Source: Microthyrium microscopicum (taxonomy: Eukaryota > Ascomycota > Dothideomycetes > Microthyriales > Microthyriaceae). From it: 64,000 nt of DNA. The DNA is taken from contig MU004232.1 in the NCBI GenBank assembly GCA_010405405.1, forward strand, positions 1,631,481-1,695,480, given 5' to 3'. This document shows positions 44,632 through 56,890 of this stretch, piece by piece (position 1 is the first letter of the stretch; every line of letters starts with the position of its first letter). A program made the translations under genes and the position numbers. Under the pieces are notes generated by a model, which did not search any database, was not told where the DNA came from, and saw only the letters and a program-made list of their open reading frames with translations.

Positions 44632-45696
44632 CTCGTGATATAGCTGCCATAGGATGAGAATGATACCCAGCAGTTTTGATGCCACCACATTAGATCTAAT
44701 GTGCAACGTATAATGTGCATTTTTCAGCTGCCATGTCATATCAAGCGACGATATTCCGTGGCTAGAGCCCTTTTCAGCCTAAAATGACAAGCTGTCACTT
44801 CGTCTGAGCGACAGATTTTGATTCTTGCATCTGGTATGTCCTCAAATCGCATGTTGCATGGTGATACAGCCGCAACGCAATGACTGTGCAGTACCTTGAA
44901 GGAGCCAATAAGTGGTTGCATGGGCAGAAGGAGGAGTCCATGCGATTCAGATTGGAGACTGCGACATGGCAACTGAATCCTCGATGGAGCAGTCGTTAGG
45001 AGATCCTTTGGTATCCCTCAAGAACCGCTTTGTCAGGCAATTCGGATGAACTCCTGCCAGTCCATTCGAAAGCCCATCTACCAGCCTCTCAACAGAGGAG
45101 GCAAGAAGATGAGGTGGTAGATCACAAGATGGCAGACAGCAGATTTAGAGTACAGACAAAAACTTTTATTAGCTAATTGATGCGATGCTAGCGTATATTT
45201 TTAAAAGCAGAACAAAACACCCTCATTTTTCATTACCACATCTCTCGTCAGTGTGTTCCATCATCCTCAATCCCCAGATTTTTCAGTGTTTTTTTTCGTG
45301 TTTTCGATTTTCGGTGGTGTGAAAGAAGGGCAAACGGGAGGCCATGGATAAGAGATGTGCCTCCCAGAGACAACAGAAAGCTTACGGATTAAGAGGACAT
45401 GTAGTCCGGTGCCAGAAGAAGAATAACCGGATGCCAGAACAGTGGCAGCCATGTGGTGTTGTATGGTACAATCGAGATTTGGGAGTCCAGAAAAGAGTGA
45501 CAAGACGCCTTGAACTCCTGTGCTTGCTTGCCTGTGGTGAAGAAACAATTGACAAGAAACAATGTTGTTGATAAACATTGGGAAAAGAAAGTGAAAGAAG
45601 AAACACCTTTCAAAGTTGCGTCGAAAGTTAACGGTACAAACCCGATAAGCTACGACAGTGACGATGTGGTGTAAAATGTAGAAAGACGCCAACAGA
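44632..45696. other. Convergent intergenic region
   Basis: 1.07 kb between the RIO2 stop and the stop of the RNA-binding protein gene. Probably long 3' untranslated regions. Minus-strand frames extending into 45267-45696 are shadows or 3' UTR. Confidence 0.4.
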
Positions 45697-47687
45697 TTAC
45701 TCGGTTTTGGCTGGAGAGATCTTGTGGACCGAGTTCGAATTGCCAGAGCCAGGAGAGGATGCTCGAGTCTCGGAGACAAGTGCAGCTCCATCATCGGCGG
45801 TGCTACCAGGAGTGGCAGGAGAATGAACATTGTCGGCTTTGAAGCTGTTCTCGCTCTTGATGGTTGGGAGACCAGCGTGCTGGTAGGTGATCGGACGGCG
45901 CATAGGAGCCATCATGGCTTGCTGAGGCATGTATCCCCTGTTGTCAAGATTAGAAAATGAAGGCTGGAATGTTTGAGGAACGAACTTACTGCTGCATATA
46001 GGCTTCAAACTCATTGCCCAAGGGCGCCATTGAGGTTGGAGAAGCAATTGACTGCATGCGCTCAGCAGACTGAGGTGGCAAGATACCAGCACGAAGAGCT
46101 TGAGAACAGCCATACTCGAACTCCGCAGCGCGGAAGGAGCGTGCCGCAGCGGTCTGCTGCTTGAGTGATTTTTGCTCATGAGTGTCGGAGTAGCGAATCT
46201 GAATGGTATGCTCCTCGCCGCCTGGCTTAGCAACCACGGTGTTGTTATAGTCGTTGATCACCTGCTCGCAAACATCGCGAGACTCGAAACTTGAAGCCGT
46301 TAGCATGAAATCCCAAGATTCCATGAGAAAAAAAAAGGAAACTCACCGAGCAAATCCAACACCACGACCATTGCCGCGGTCATCGCGAAGAATACGGGAA
46401 GAAAGAACCTTGTATGGACCAAAGACATTGGACAACTCATGCTCGTTGAAGTTGCGAGGAATATTCGAAACATAGAGGTTAGTGTTAGTCTCATCGGCGA
46501 ATTTCTTGAGCTTCGAATAGAAGGATTCCTGTTCAGGTTAGCCAGCGAATTAAAGAATAATAAAAGATAACGAAGCTATAACTTACCCGAGCAAAGCTCA
46601 CTTCATAGCCAAGGTGATGGAATCCGCGAATGCACTCCTCAGCATCATCAAAGTTGTGGTACTTGATAAAGCCGAATCTGAAAATAGTTAGCTGCCGCGT
46701 GAAAGAAAAAAAGAATGAGACTCACCCTTTGCAAGTGCCGGTCTTGTGGTCGATGATGGACTTGGAAGACTGAATGTCGCCGAAGCGCTTGCCCCAACCT
46801 TGAAGCATCTCATCAGTAGTCTCGGGAAGGAGACCACGAATGTAGACATTAGTCTCACCATTCTTGTTCTCCAAGCAGCGATCCAGAGGCTTCACTGGTG
46901 AGGATGGCGCTGGAATGGCAGAGGGGATTGGAGGTTCCATCTTGAGCAGAGACTGAATCTTGTCGCTGATGGGAGCAATGGCGTAAGGCTTGCCCATGTA
47001 GCCTGGCATGTATTGGCTAGGCGAAGGAGTGGTGCTGTTAGCATAGCCGCCGTTCATTGGAGAGCGATCCATGACAGCAAAGTTGTTCGGGTAGCCAGGA
47101 TACTGAACATATGGAGTGCCAGGCATATGGTCCTCAGCGGTTGATCCAAAAGATCCACGACGCGGAGTGGTTAGTGGTGGCATAGTCGTATGAGTGGCAT
47201 CAGATGGCACTCGAGATCCCCAATTGGACGAGACTGTGCCTTGCTGGACATAGCCAGCAGCATAGCCCGAAGCAGGCATGAAAGGAGGACCCATCTGTCC
47301 GTAGACGCTACCAGGGCCGACAGATGAAGCTGGAGTCAAGTTGGGACCATAGTTCATGGACTGAGAACCTTGCATGACTGGCATGGGAGACATTGACATA
47401 CCGCCATACTGCTGCTGCTCCGAGTACGCTGGAACATGTGAGCCAACGCGTTGAGAGTTTGAGACACTCATGCTACCGAATGCTTGGTTCATGGAATTCA
47501 TGTTGTCAGCTTGATAGTGGGAGCGCGGCTCTTGAGCGTGACCATGAGGAGTCGGATGACCATAAGAGCCACCATGGTAAGTAGCGGACGCAGAGCGACG
47601 CTGGTTGGAATAATCGGGAGCACCGTTGTAGCCAGCCATATTTGGGTTCTGGCGATGCATGTTAGAAAGCTGTCGAGAGAGATGCAT
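45697..47687 (-). CDS. Two-RRM RNA-binding protein, MSSP/RBMS-like
   Basis: Exons are 47687-46726, 46677-46587, 46528-46347, 46289-45990 and 45937-45697, with consistent phases, giving 591 residues. The first 270 residues are low-complexity, rich in Gln, Gly, Met, Pro, Ser and Tyr, prion-like in composition (QQQYGGMSMSPMPVM). RRM1 (about 279-350) has RNP2 NVYIRGL and RNP1 KGFGFIKY, the latter split by the first intron. RRM2 (about 366-445) has NLYVSNI and GVGFARFE. The two close-set RRMs match fungal proteins usually annotated as MSSP-2/RBMS-like. The C-terminal 140 residues are Ser/Pro/Ala-rich. It probably controls stability or translation of target mRNAs in the cytoplasm. Confidence 0.9.
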
Positions 47688-50600
47688 AGTGGGATGTTTG
47701 GGCTAGCCAAAAAGAGAGGGAAATGCTAATAGAGGTGATGGATACGGGAGTAAAGCGAAAGGAGCCTTGAATCAAAGCAGCAGAAGCAGGTAAGCCAAAT
47801 GTAGGAAAAGGATGAAGGAGGATGAAGATGAAGCAAAGCGAGGGAAGAAAAGGTTTTGTTGATGTGTAGAGTGTTGGTGGTGAAAATTCTGAAGCGGAGA
47901 AATGTTTTTCAGGATAATAGAGAGTTTCCAGTGACTGTCAACACAACAATAGAAGCGTTTGGAATGGGGAAAGAGGCATTGAGAATCAATAGTGTGATTG
48001 AGACCAATTGGGAAGGAACGGGTTGAGGCACTGGGTAGTGGTTGCCGTTTTTGTCCGCCACAGTGAGGTTTGGGCAAAGTGGCCGACAATAGACGAAATG
48101 CCCCAACCAGAACAGAGAACAGCCTCTTGGAACAAGATGAAAAGGTGAGTGAGTTGTGAGGGGGTGGCACGATGCCAGTTCAGAGGTCTAGGGAAGACTT
48201 GAGAAGCGAGTGGCTGCTGTCCGGGAGGCTTCTGGCGGGAGGTGGCGGCCTTACCGGTACAGAGTATTGGTATCGAAGGATGAATTGAGGATTGGCCTGT
48301 TCTGCCAGGGTACTGTTAGTATCAAGTGTATGAATTGGTGGCATGGGACTGTAGTGAAGCCAGTATGAGCTGGCCATGCTTGGGTTGTGGCTTCACCAAG
48401 TCCGACGCAATGCTGCACTTACAGATAGGACAATTTCGCCGAGTATGCACAGCAAAGGCAGAGAATAACCTGATCAAGAGTTAGTCGACAATTTACTTCG
48501 GGTTTTCGAGCATGACTGACTGGTCTGAGTGGAACAGCTGCAAGAATGGATGAGTTGTGTGGAGAGATGATGTTGAAAAGTAGAGAAAACGAGTAGTTGG
48601 TGAGAAAAAGGAATCTTGGAGGATGAGATGCCCTTCAAACTGTAGGATATTGCCTGATCGTCGGCTAAATGTTCTGGCAAGAGTATCAGATCAGCCTCGA
48701 GTGTTGTTGTAAAGCGCTCGTGAGTATACATGGAAGGTACGAAATAGTTGCTCATCGCTCCATCCTGAACCTCTGAACGGATACTTGAGCAGGACAGCAA
48801 CAACAGAGACGCTCACTCTGGAGCAATAAGTTTGAAAATGAAGGAACTGAAAAGGATGTCATCGGTCCAAGTAACAGAGATGAAAATTATCATGACAACG
48901 CCTAAATGGCGGGCTGAAAGACAGACAATTCCTGCTTCATCAGATCTGAAGGTTCATGATGGCAAAAGGAGGATCAACCTTGCTGCCAATTCTCTTCCTC
49001 GTTCTTGCCATTTCGTCGCTCTTCCCCCTTCATTATGTAAGAACACCTCGCAATCTGAGTCAGTCACGAGGCGTGAGGTGTTTGAAGAAAAGAAGATTTG
49101 GAAAATGCAATGAATAATGGCAGTAACCTCACTTCCGGCAGTGTGCCATATATGATGTAACGAAGCAACTGATAGATATCGCAACTTGAACGAAAGGAAA
49201 CAACTACCATACCGCGCAGAAATTGTGAGTCGTACCTTGATAGAAATGTCTGTTCTAGGAAGTCCTATTGTTGATCGTGGAGTATGTATGGATGATAAGG
49301 TCTAGAATAGATTTGGTGGCAAAGTACGATGTTGGGTGACAGATAAAGCTAGGAAGGTCGTAGAATTGCTGCTGAAGGTAATATAATGCTGGAGGAAAAG
49401 CTGATAGATAACAATGTCACGAACCGAAGAGACTCTGCCTTGCTTGACCTCAGTCCAATTCCAGGCAAGTTGATAGACTGGCGGATAGTAGCGACGGGAA
49501 AGCAACGCTCTGCTCAAAAGGAAGAGCAGGAAGGAGGAAAAGGGTAAAGACTTTCTCAACTGGCATCCACGTCTCCCGCGCGGTGTTATAGGATCAGGTA
49601 CAACACAACAGGCAGGAAACCGCACGCAGCCATGAGCGATTCGGCAAGCAGAATGCCAGATTGAGAAATATAGAGAAGGGCCTTTTTGGGACCTGCACGG
49701 AGCTAGTTGTGATGCTCCAGGCCCTTGTTCTGCTGCGTGTTCTACTCTTTTGACTGAAGGAGCGGCGAAAATGAGTGTGAAGTAGTGGTTGCACAAAGTC
49801 TTCCAGCCCATGGCAGTGCGGCGTTTGCAATCGTCCTGCCGGCAGTCCATGCCTACCAGTTCATTCTTGGCTTCATGAACGCCTCTGAGCGCGAGGGGAA
49901 CCAAAAAGAGTATTTGTCTGGCCTTGAACTGCGACACCATGGCGTTCTCCTTTGTCTATTCGAGTCCTGTTTACAGAAGTGGACAGTGTTTTTGACCTCC
50001 ACGCCTACCAAGTCAGCCATGCGGTGCAGAGACTGTCTTTCGATAGCAGAATCTGTCCTGCATTGCATCTAGCATATTTCATGTGGCTTTTGTCTTTTCT
50101 AGCGTCTTCTTGCGCAGCTTCTAGTCAAAAGCACTGCAAGACGAATCTGATTCCATGCATAAAAGTATGCTGCAAGCCTCACATGCGTCTAGTTCATCCA
50201 ATCCTTTGACTGCCCACCGTGGCCGCGTTATCTAACTTCCCCGACATCGACACTTACCGCCTCTTGAGAACGCAAACGGTTCCCGCCAGTGCATTACCGA
50301 AATCAGGCCCAAAGCCCAGAGCCCTACAACCAACGCCGAACAACGGCCAACCTTGCGTCAAAAGCCTCTCGGAGCGGTCCGACGCATATGGCAAGGATTT
50401 GGATCCCACGAAAGACGCCAGAACCGGTACGTGGATAGCTCTGTGGGCAGAGGGGTACGCAAAAGGCAAGTTGACATCTCCGGTGATGCGAGTGTACGAA
50501 TTCGACGGGTACCAGAGACCGAGCTTTGAAAGAGAGGCGATACAATCCAATAGCATTGACGACATGCAGCCATGTGTGATGGCCTGGTGAGAGAACCAAG

Positions 50601-52713
50601 AACTTGGTCGCAATACAGGGCATATTTACTGATGTAGTGATCAACTAGACAGCATGGTAACAAGCCAAATGCTTATTGAGAGGTCAATCTTACTCCATCT
50701 CAATCCACTACCACATAACATAGGCTCGGACACCTAGGATTCTCGATTCACTGGAAGGTCTGAGAATGTCCCTTTTTATCCATCTGTGCTTGAGCACAGA
50801 TAACAGCTCATCGAGTTTCGAGACCAGGGGAGCTATACTGTCATTTCGCTGGGTGACCTATATCAGGGAAAGTAAGTCGAATTGTACAACCACAGGCTTT
50901 CAACGACAACGACTAATTATAATCGGCGGAGAACAAACCAATATCCGCACAGTACGTGAAACAGATCTCTGAGCACCTTCCTCCATGTAACGCCACGCGA
51001 CACATTGAACACGAGAAACTTACCATGAATATCTGGAACGGCTTTGGCCTTTCAGCGCCACGCCATGACACGGATAGTTGGCATGCAAATGGACTCGAAA
51101 GACCTCAAAGCTGTCAAGCGCTGGATCAAATCGGTCAATCCCAGCTCTAACGGTCTGACCTGCGGATAGATTTACGAAGTTGGACGAGGCATAATGAAGA
51201 GCAATTGGGACACATCATAAAGGTCGCATTCAGGGGCGTACTTGTACCACTTTCAAGAGCCAGGGGCTGCGAGTCTGCGAAGCAGAATGAAATCGTGTAA
51301 TATGGCTCTTGCGAGCGGCTCTCCACGGTTGAATTCCAGATTTTTCCAGAAGCACTCTCCTCATAGCTGCGGGTCGACCAGTATGCACAAGTCCAAGTTC
51401 CTGAGTCGTCATGAAGTCTGTGGAAAAAGAGGTTGGTGCACGGACCAGTGACACCAAACAATGCCCCTTTTTCTTACTTGGATGGTCGGCGGCCTCCCTG
51501 GGAACGAGCAAGCATCAAATTCTTTCAACGGTTGGCATGAGCTCGGTGCCCTGCCTGAGCTGTCCTTATGCGCCAGGGGATGAAATTACGTTTAACTCGT
51601 TCCAAATTTCAATGTCCTTGATCAAGCTCACAGGACTCAAGGAGCTGGGCGGTCTACCAAGAGACGGACATCACCCTTGAGTGATAATTTAATGGATGCT
51701 TATAAAACCTAACAGACGGGCACATACAAAAGCAACGAAGGTTCGCTTGAAAAGATATGGCCTAACATCTCAAAGGTATGTTAGACGTTTTGACATATGT
51801 TCTGACCCGTAAGGAGCCAGTGACTGCGACGTGGCACAATAGATGCTTCCCAGCGATCGAGTAGTTACAATTTTCAACCTATTATTGAGACATTGATCTA
51901 GTGAACTGTATCGTGGCAGGATAGTATAACAAAACCTCTCTTTCTCTTGCAATTTTCCAATGGCAAGCGTGCAGAGACGGAAACACCGAAATTACCTTAG
52001 GATCAATCACTGCTGGATATTCCTGTATGATGATGGCAAGATATAAACCTCATACCCCGTCCCAACTAGCGCTAACATTGAATTACGAACAGCCTGTAAT
52101 CCTCAACGATTTATACCCTCCTGCAATTGAGCCAGCAGAGAGACACCCACTGTCTTGGACGTCACATCCGAGGCACGTCAATTCACTGAGCACGAATACG
52201 GATAACCCCATTTGCACAACGATGGTAATCGGACGAGGCCAAGACGAGGCTGTTCCCGTCACACGTTATCATGAAATGCGTGCTTACGCACAAAAGCACT
52301 ACCGTAATAGCTTTCCATCCTTGCTTTAGACAAACCCTGATACCATATCGAGGACTACAAGGGGGATTCTCATTCCTCCATGTGAGCCAGCATCAAAACC
52401 TAAATATCTTCTTGAGACAATCCAGAGCATCAAAAAAATCTAGGCTGAGAAAACAAAATGCTGTGGTCAGAGTATGGTATGATTCTAATATTTAGAGGGG
52501 CTCAGTATATAATTTCAATCTACACGCCCACCAACCGCGCCAATGCCAGCCAAACCATGCAATAACACGTTTGAAAAATGTACCATGAACAAGAAAACCC
52601 CGGAATCGAGATCTGATTCCAGCCAAACACACCTGCAGAAGCTGTATATGCACACAACATCACGACCGCGACCTCCAACCTCCAACTCCACGTCCTCTCG
52701 TTGCTAGCAATCT
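47688..52713. other. 5-kb region without a supported gene
   Basis: The 500 bp just upstream of the RNA-binding protein start are purine-rich on the plus strand, that is a CT-rich leader for that gene, and may be a long 5' untranslated region. The rest has many frames of 60-210 codons without family resemblance, signal peptides or splice-consistent partners. The most coding-like is 50219-50590 (+), but it has no ATG before codon 80. No transposon ends or tandem repeats are seen. Confidence 0.4.
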
Positions 52714-54867
52714 TTACGACCACACATCCTCTTGGTACTGATTCGACGCCCTCATGCGCTTAACTTCTTCCTCGCCCTTCGATTCCGGCCACCCGCGTTG
52801 CTCTGAAATGATCTTTCCTAGCAGCGTATTCACATCACGAGCCATGTTCGCTGCATCACCGCAAACGTAAAAGTATGCGCGCTTAAGAAGGAGGTCGTTG
52901 ATAGCTTTTGCCTGCTCGGTGATTTTGTGCTGCACGTATACCTTCTTTGGCCCATCGCGGGAAAAGGCTGTGTGCATCTCAAAGTTGTCGCCGAGGTCTG
53001 CGGCGTATTGCTGAGAAACATGTTAGTCAAAGGTGATGAAAAGAGGAAAGATATGGATCGAAGAGCTTACCTTCCACTCGTCAGCATATAAAAAGTCCTC
53101 GGATTGTTTCCGGCAGCCAAAGAAGAGAATCGTTTTGCCGACGGTTTGGCCTTCGCGCGCGAGTGCGGCACGTTCTTGGACGAAGGCGCGGAATGGTGCA
53201 ACACCGGTGCCGGGACCAACCATGATGATGGGCTTGGCGGGATCTGAGGGGAGTTTGAAGTTGGAGTGGCGGATGTGTACGGGCACATGGATGCCATCGT
53301 ACTTATTGCGAGGTCCGTTGAGCTCGTAGTTGAGACCGTGTGGATCTGGATTGGCTTCGCCGTGTTGCTTCTGCTTGAGGGCGAGTAGGTAGTTTGTGGT
53401 GACGCCCTTGAGGACGTGAGGAGCCTTGGGCTTATGCATAGATTCAACAACAGCGGTGATTGCGACTTTGGTAGGCTGGGCATGAGATGAGGAGGAGATC
53501 GAGTAGTACCGGGGCTGAATTTTGTTGAGACCTTCGATGAACAGGGAGAAAGGTGCGGCGGGCCATGCGGTGCCCTTAGATTGAGTCTCGAGGAGTTGAG
53601 CAATGTTGAGGCTCCAGTCAGCGACCTCCTTGTGGAAAAGATCTTTATCGGAGCCAAGAGCTGTCATGGATTTTTTAATTTCTTCCGTGGGCGCGAAGGG
53701 TGCGATCTGGGAAACGAATTGACGAGAAACTGGAGCGCAAATTTCCATGTGGTAGCGAACTATCGCGTCGTAGGTTGTCGGCGATGGAAATGGAACCCTG
53801 GCTGTTGGATCTGTTCCTTTGACAGTTATGACGTTATTACGCTTCTCGTATAAGCCCAAGACCTTGAGAAATCGATCGACTTCCATGCCTGCATTCGTGG
53901 GCCAGACGGCGATATGATCTCCGGTAGTGTATTTTAGGTTCGTATTACCAATATCGATTTCCATGTGCAGACAATTGCGCTGGGGATCATGAAATAGCTC
54001 TTTTGATTCGACGATAGGTGCGATGTAAGGATTGGCGGCGTTGTATGGTCCTTGTGATTTGCCTTCGAGATGGTTCTTGTTGGGCTCTCCAACATAGACG
54101 GTGTCATCCTCAATGGTCAAGTCAGACCGCTCCGTGATCTCGAAAGTTGGTTCATACACAGCCTCGCGCTCTTCTAGATTCATGGTCTCGGCAAGCGAAG
54201 CCCACATAGGCTCCTTCCAAGCCAGAAAGTCCTCCTCCATGGTACCAGCGCCATCGTCACCTTCGCCAGCTTCACCAATACGAGTGGCGCCACATTTTTC
54301 AAGTGCCGTGTTGACATTGCGAACCATGGAATTGTAGTGCTCGTAGGTGTTGTTTCCAAGACCAAAGGCGACAAACTTGAGTTTGGCGAGTGGCTTCTCT
54401 TCGGGCGATTGACCTTCGCTAAAGGCAGGTTCTTCGGTAGTGACGAACTCGTAGAAATCAACCGCGTTGTCAGTAGGCTCGCCTTCACCATATGTGGCCA
54501 GTATGTAAAACACGACCTTGTCTTCTGGGACCAGATCCAAATTGTCAAAGTCATAGTCTTCCAAGTCCGCCACCATAGTATCCAGGCCAAAACGAGAGTG
54601 TCCTTCCTTGGCCAGACGATTGGCGTAATCTTCAGCGGTACCAGTTTGCGAGCCGTAGAATACTATGCAGTTCTTCCCCGTTTCATCCATTTTTTCGAGA
54701 AAATTTCTTGTACGACCGGTGTTCTTATGGCCATTGGCCAGCGCCAGAGAGTTGCCATAAGGATCCTTTGCTATTGCCCAGTATGTTCCCTTTGTAAAGT
54801 ATGCGATAGTGCCAAGTAGGAGGGCGACCAGGACTACAATGTCCAAGGTGTCGAGTTGAGAGGCCAT
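52714..54867 (-). CDS. cprA: NADPH-cytochrome P450 reductase
   Basis: ER-anchored diflavin reductase that transfers electrons from NADPH through FAD and FMN to P450s and other haem partners. Exons are 54867-53071 and 53010-52714 (60-bp intron, phase 0), giving 697 residues, normal length. An N-terminal membrane anchor (DIVVLVALLLGTIAYF) is followed by the FMN domain with YGSQTGTAEDYANRLAKEG near residue 71 and ATYGEGEPTDNA. The FAD domain has PRYYSISSSS and a following GVTTNYLL. The NADPH domain has GPGTGVAPFRAF and FFGCRKQSEDFLY. After the intron come YFYVCGDAANMARDV and the terminal DVWS with the stacking Trp. All cofactor motifs are intact. Confidence 0.97.
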
Positions 54868-56890
54868 GATGATGCCTATATCAGTCAGATGCGCCGGATG
54901 GCGGCTGTCGCTGGTAAGAAGGACGCTGAAGCGTAGTGGGGAGCGAAAGGACGTAAACGAGGAGAATGGAAGTCAGACAGCGAGAGAGGACACAGTAGGA
55001 TACAAGAAAAGAAAAAGAAAAGGTATAGAACTGGCTGTGCTGTGAAGTTGCCAGGTGACAAGTCTGAAGATTACGGAGGTACAGCTTGAGGATTTGGCAG
55101 GTGAAGGCAAGACGGGTCCGGTCTGGCCAATGACTGACGCGCTTGGCGGATGTGTAGCGCGGAGGTTCGGATGTTCGGGATCCGGTCAAATCTTCAAGCC
55201 GGCTCGCTTGCCTCCTGTGCCTCCGAATGAGACTCCAGATTGTTCGATCGACTGATATTTTATAGAAGCTGCACTTATGTCCTTCTGAGTATTTCCTATT
55301 GATCACACGTCCTGTTACCTATCGCCCTATGTTGTCGCCATATTAAATATTATATTATGCACCACTCGCACGTCTAGATGCCATCACATTGGTTCCGCAT
55401 GTCAGTCCACTTCGCTTCTTATTTTCCTGCCGATATTCCGTTGCGGAAGTACCAGGCCGAACTTCCAGGAATGAGTCTGGAGCTTTCAAGTCATTGGCAA
55501 GCATTCGGATGCGAGAAATATATCTGTGTACCATTGTCCACTACTCAGAGTCTAGGGGCGTGCCTATAACATAAGTGTTATAGCTGACTAGATTGGCACA
55601 TTTCTGGCGAGGCGTCAATGCCATAACGCTCGCCTTTGGAAACAAGCTCGACTCTACGTGAACAACGCCAGCTTGCGTGTCCGCGATTGAAGGCATGCTG
55701 ACTTGCACATGATAATATTCTGTGAGGGTCTCAAGTAGTGAAGAGTCTCGTGAGCTTGCACCTGAATAGCGAATCCAGCACTAAACCTCATAGACAATCA
55801 ATGCTTGATGTGCTCCAAACAGACTTCAATCGCGCTGCCTAGCAATAGGACAACCTACACGTTCCCGACGGATGGATCCGTGGATTTCTTGCGTTTCGAG
55901 CGAAGCATCAAGCCTCGATATGTCAATGACAGCTACATACAGATGGCGTGTGGTTCAGGCAAACACATGTTGAGAGAGCGCATGTCGCGTGCCGCAGAGC
56001 ATAGTATCCCTGTTGTCTGGATGCAACACGGTAAACTGGCGGTAAAGGCCGATACTGGCATGCTTGTGTCCAGTCAGCTTGACCATTCTTGGAGCTTTTC
56101 CAGTCCTGGTCCCTGGAATTACTGAGCTCAAGAACGGTTCCTTAGGGTTTTTATGCAAAGTGCTTGGATCAGACTGACGTCAAAGTTTCCAAATTAACCG
56201 TGCATAACGTGGATTTAAACAATAAACAACGTGCTAAATAAGGGGTAAACAAGACAACGACAACTGTCCATGATCAGCCTGGTGGTTGAGCAAACAGCAA
56301 CCTCAACACCATAGTTCGTCAGGTCGAGTGGAGTGGCTCCCATGGCCAACTCCGCTCTATGACCAACATTTAGCTCCCGATGATATACAGAGACAGCGGA
56401 GACTTAGCGGCGGACAATTGATGGCGGAATATTGTGGGTGGTGTGGTGGTGAGAAATAAACCTCCACCTTCCCCTTTGAGGCTCCGCCAGGGGGTGCTAA
56501 CTGACAATGCGCGCCAATTGGTTCGCGACCACACTTCAAACCCATCCCAGCGCACCTATTCAGGGACCTGCATCTCCTCCATGACCATCCGCTCCACTGA
56601 GTCTACGGTACTCCCATTTTGTGACCTGTCTTGCAAAACTCAGCGCCAGTCTGTTAGGCATTCTCACAAGCCGCCGTTGCGACTACTACTATCCAAAAAG
56701 CCTGGTCGAGTGGGGCCGTTGTCTCTTCATCCATCCATCTTGTCTTAACTTCAACTTCAACTCCAACTCCCAAGATCATACCTCCCAAGATCGCATCCAT
56801 GTCTCCGTCAGCTTGTACCTCTGTACTGTATAACAGCGCCTAGCAATTCCGAATCCCCTCGTTTGAAGGACCCATGTCGACCCATAAGGG
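54868..56890. other. Divergent intergenic region CPR / TAO3
   Basis: 2 kb holding both promoters. The left 350 bp belong to the CPR leader and promoter. The right 250 bp are C/T-rich with runs such as AACTTCAACTTCAACTCC, probably the TAO3 leader. Frames of up to 106 codons have no support. Confidence 0.45.

Noticed and set aside
49302-49940. 212-codon minus-strand frame
   Set aside because: Irregular composition, no family resemblance and no conserved motif. It could be part of a long leader but not a supported protein.
50219-50590. 123-codon plus-strand frame with fairly coding-like composition
   Set aside because: It begins with GTG after a stop and has no in-frame ATG until late. No convincing upstream exon was found.
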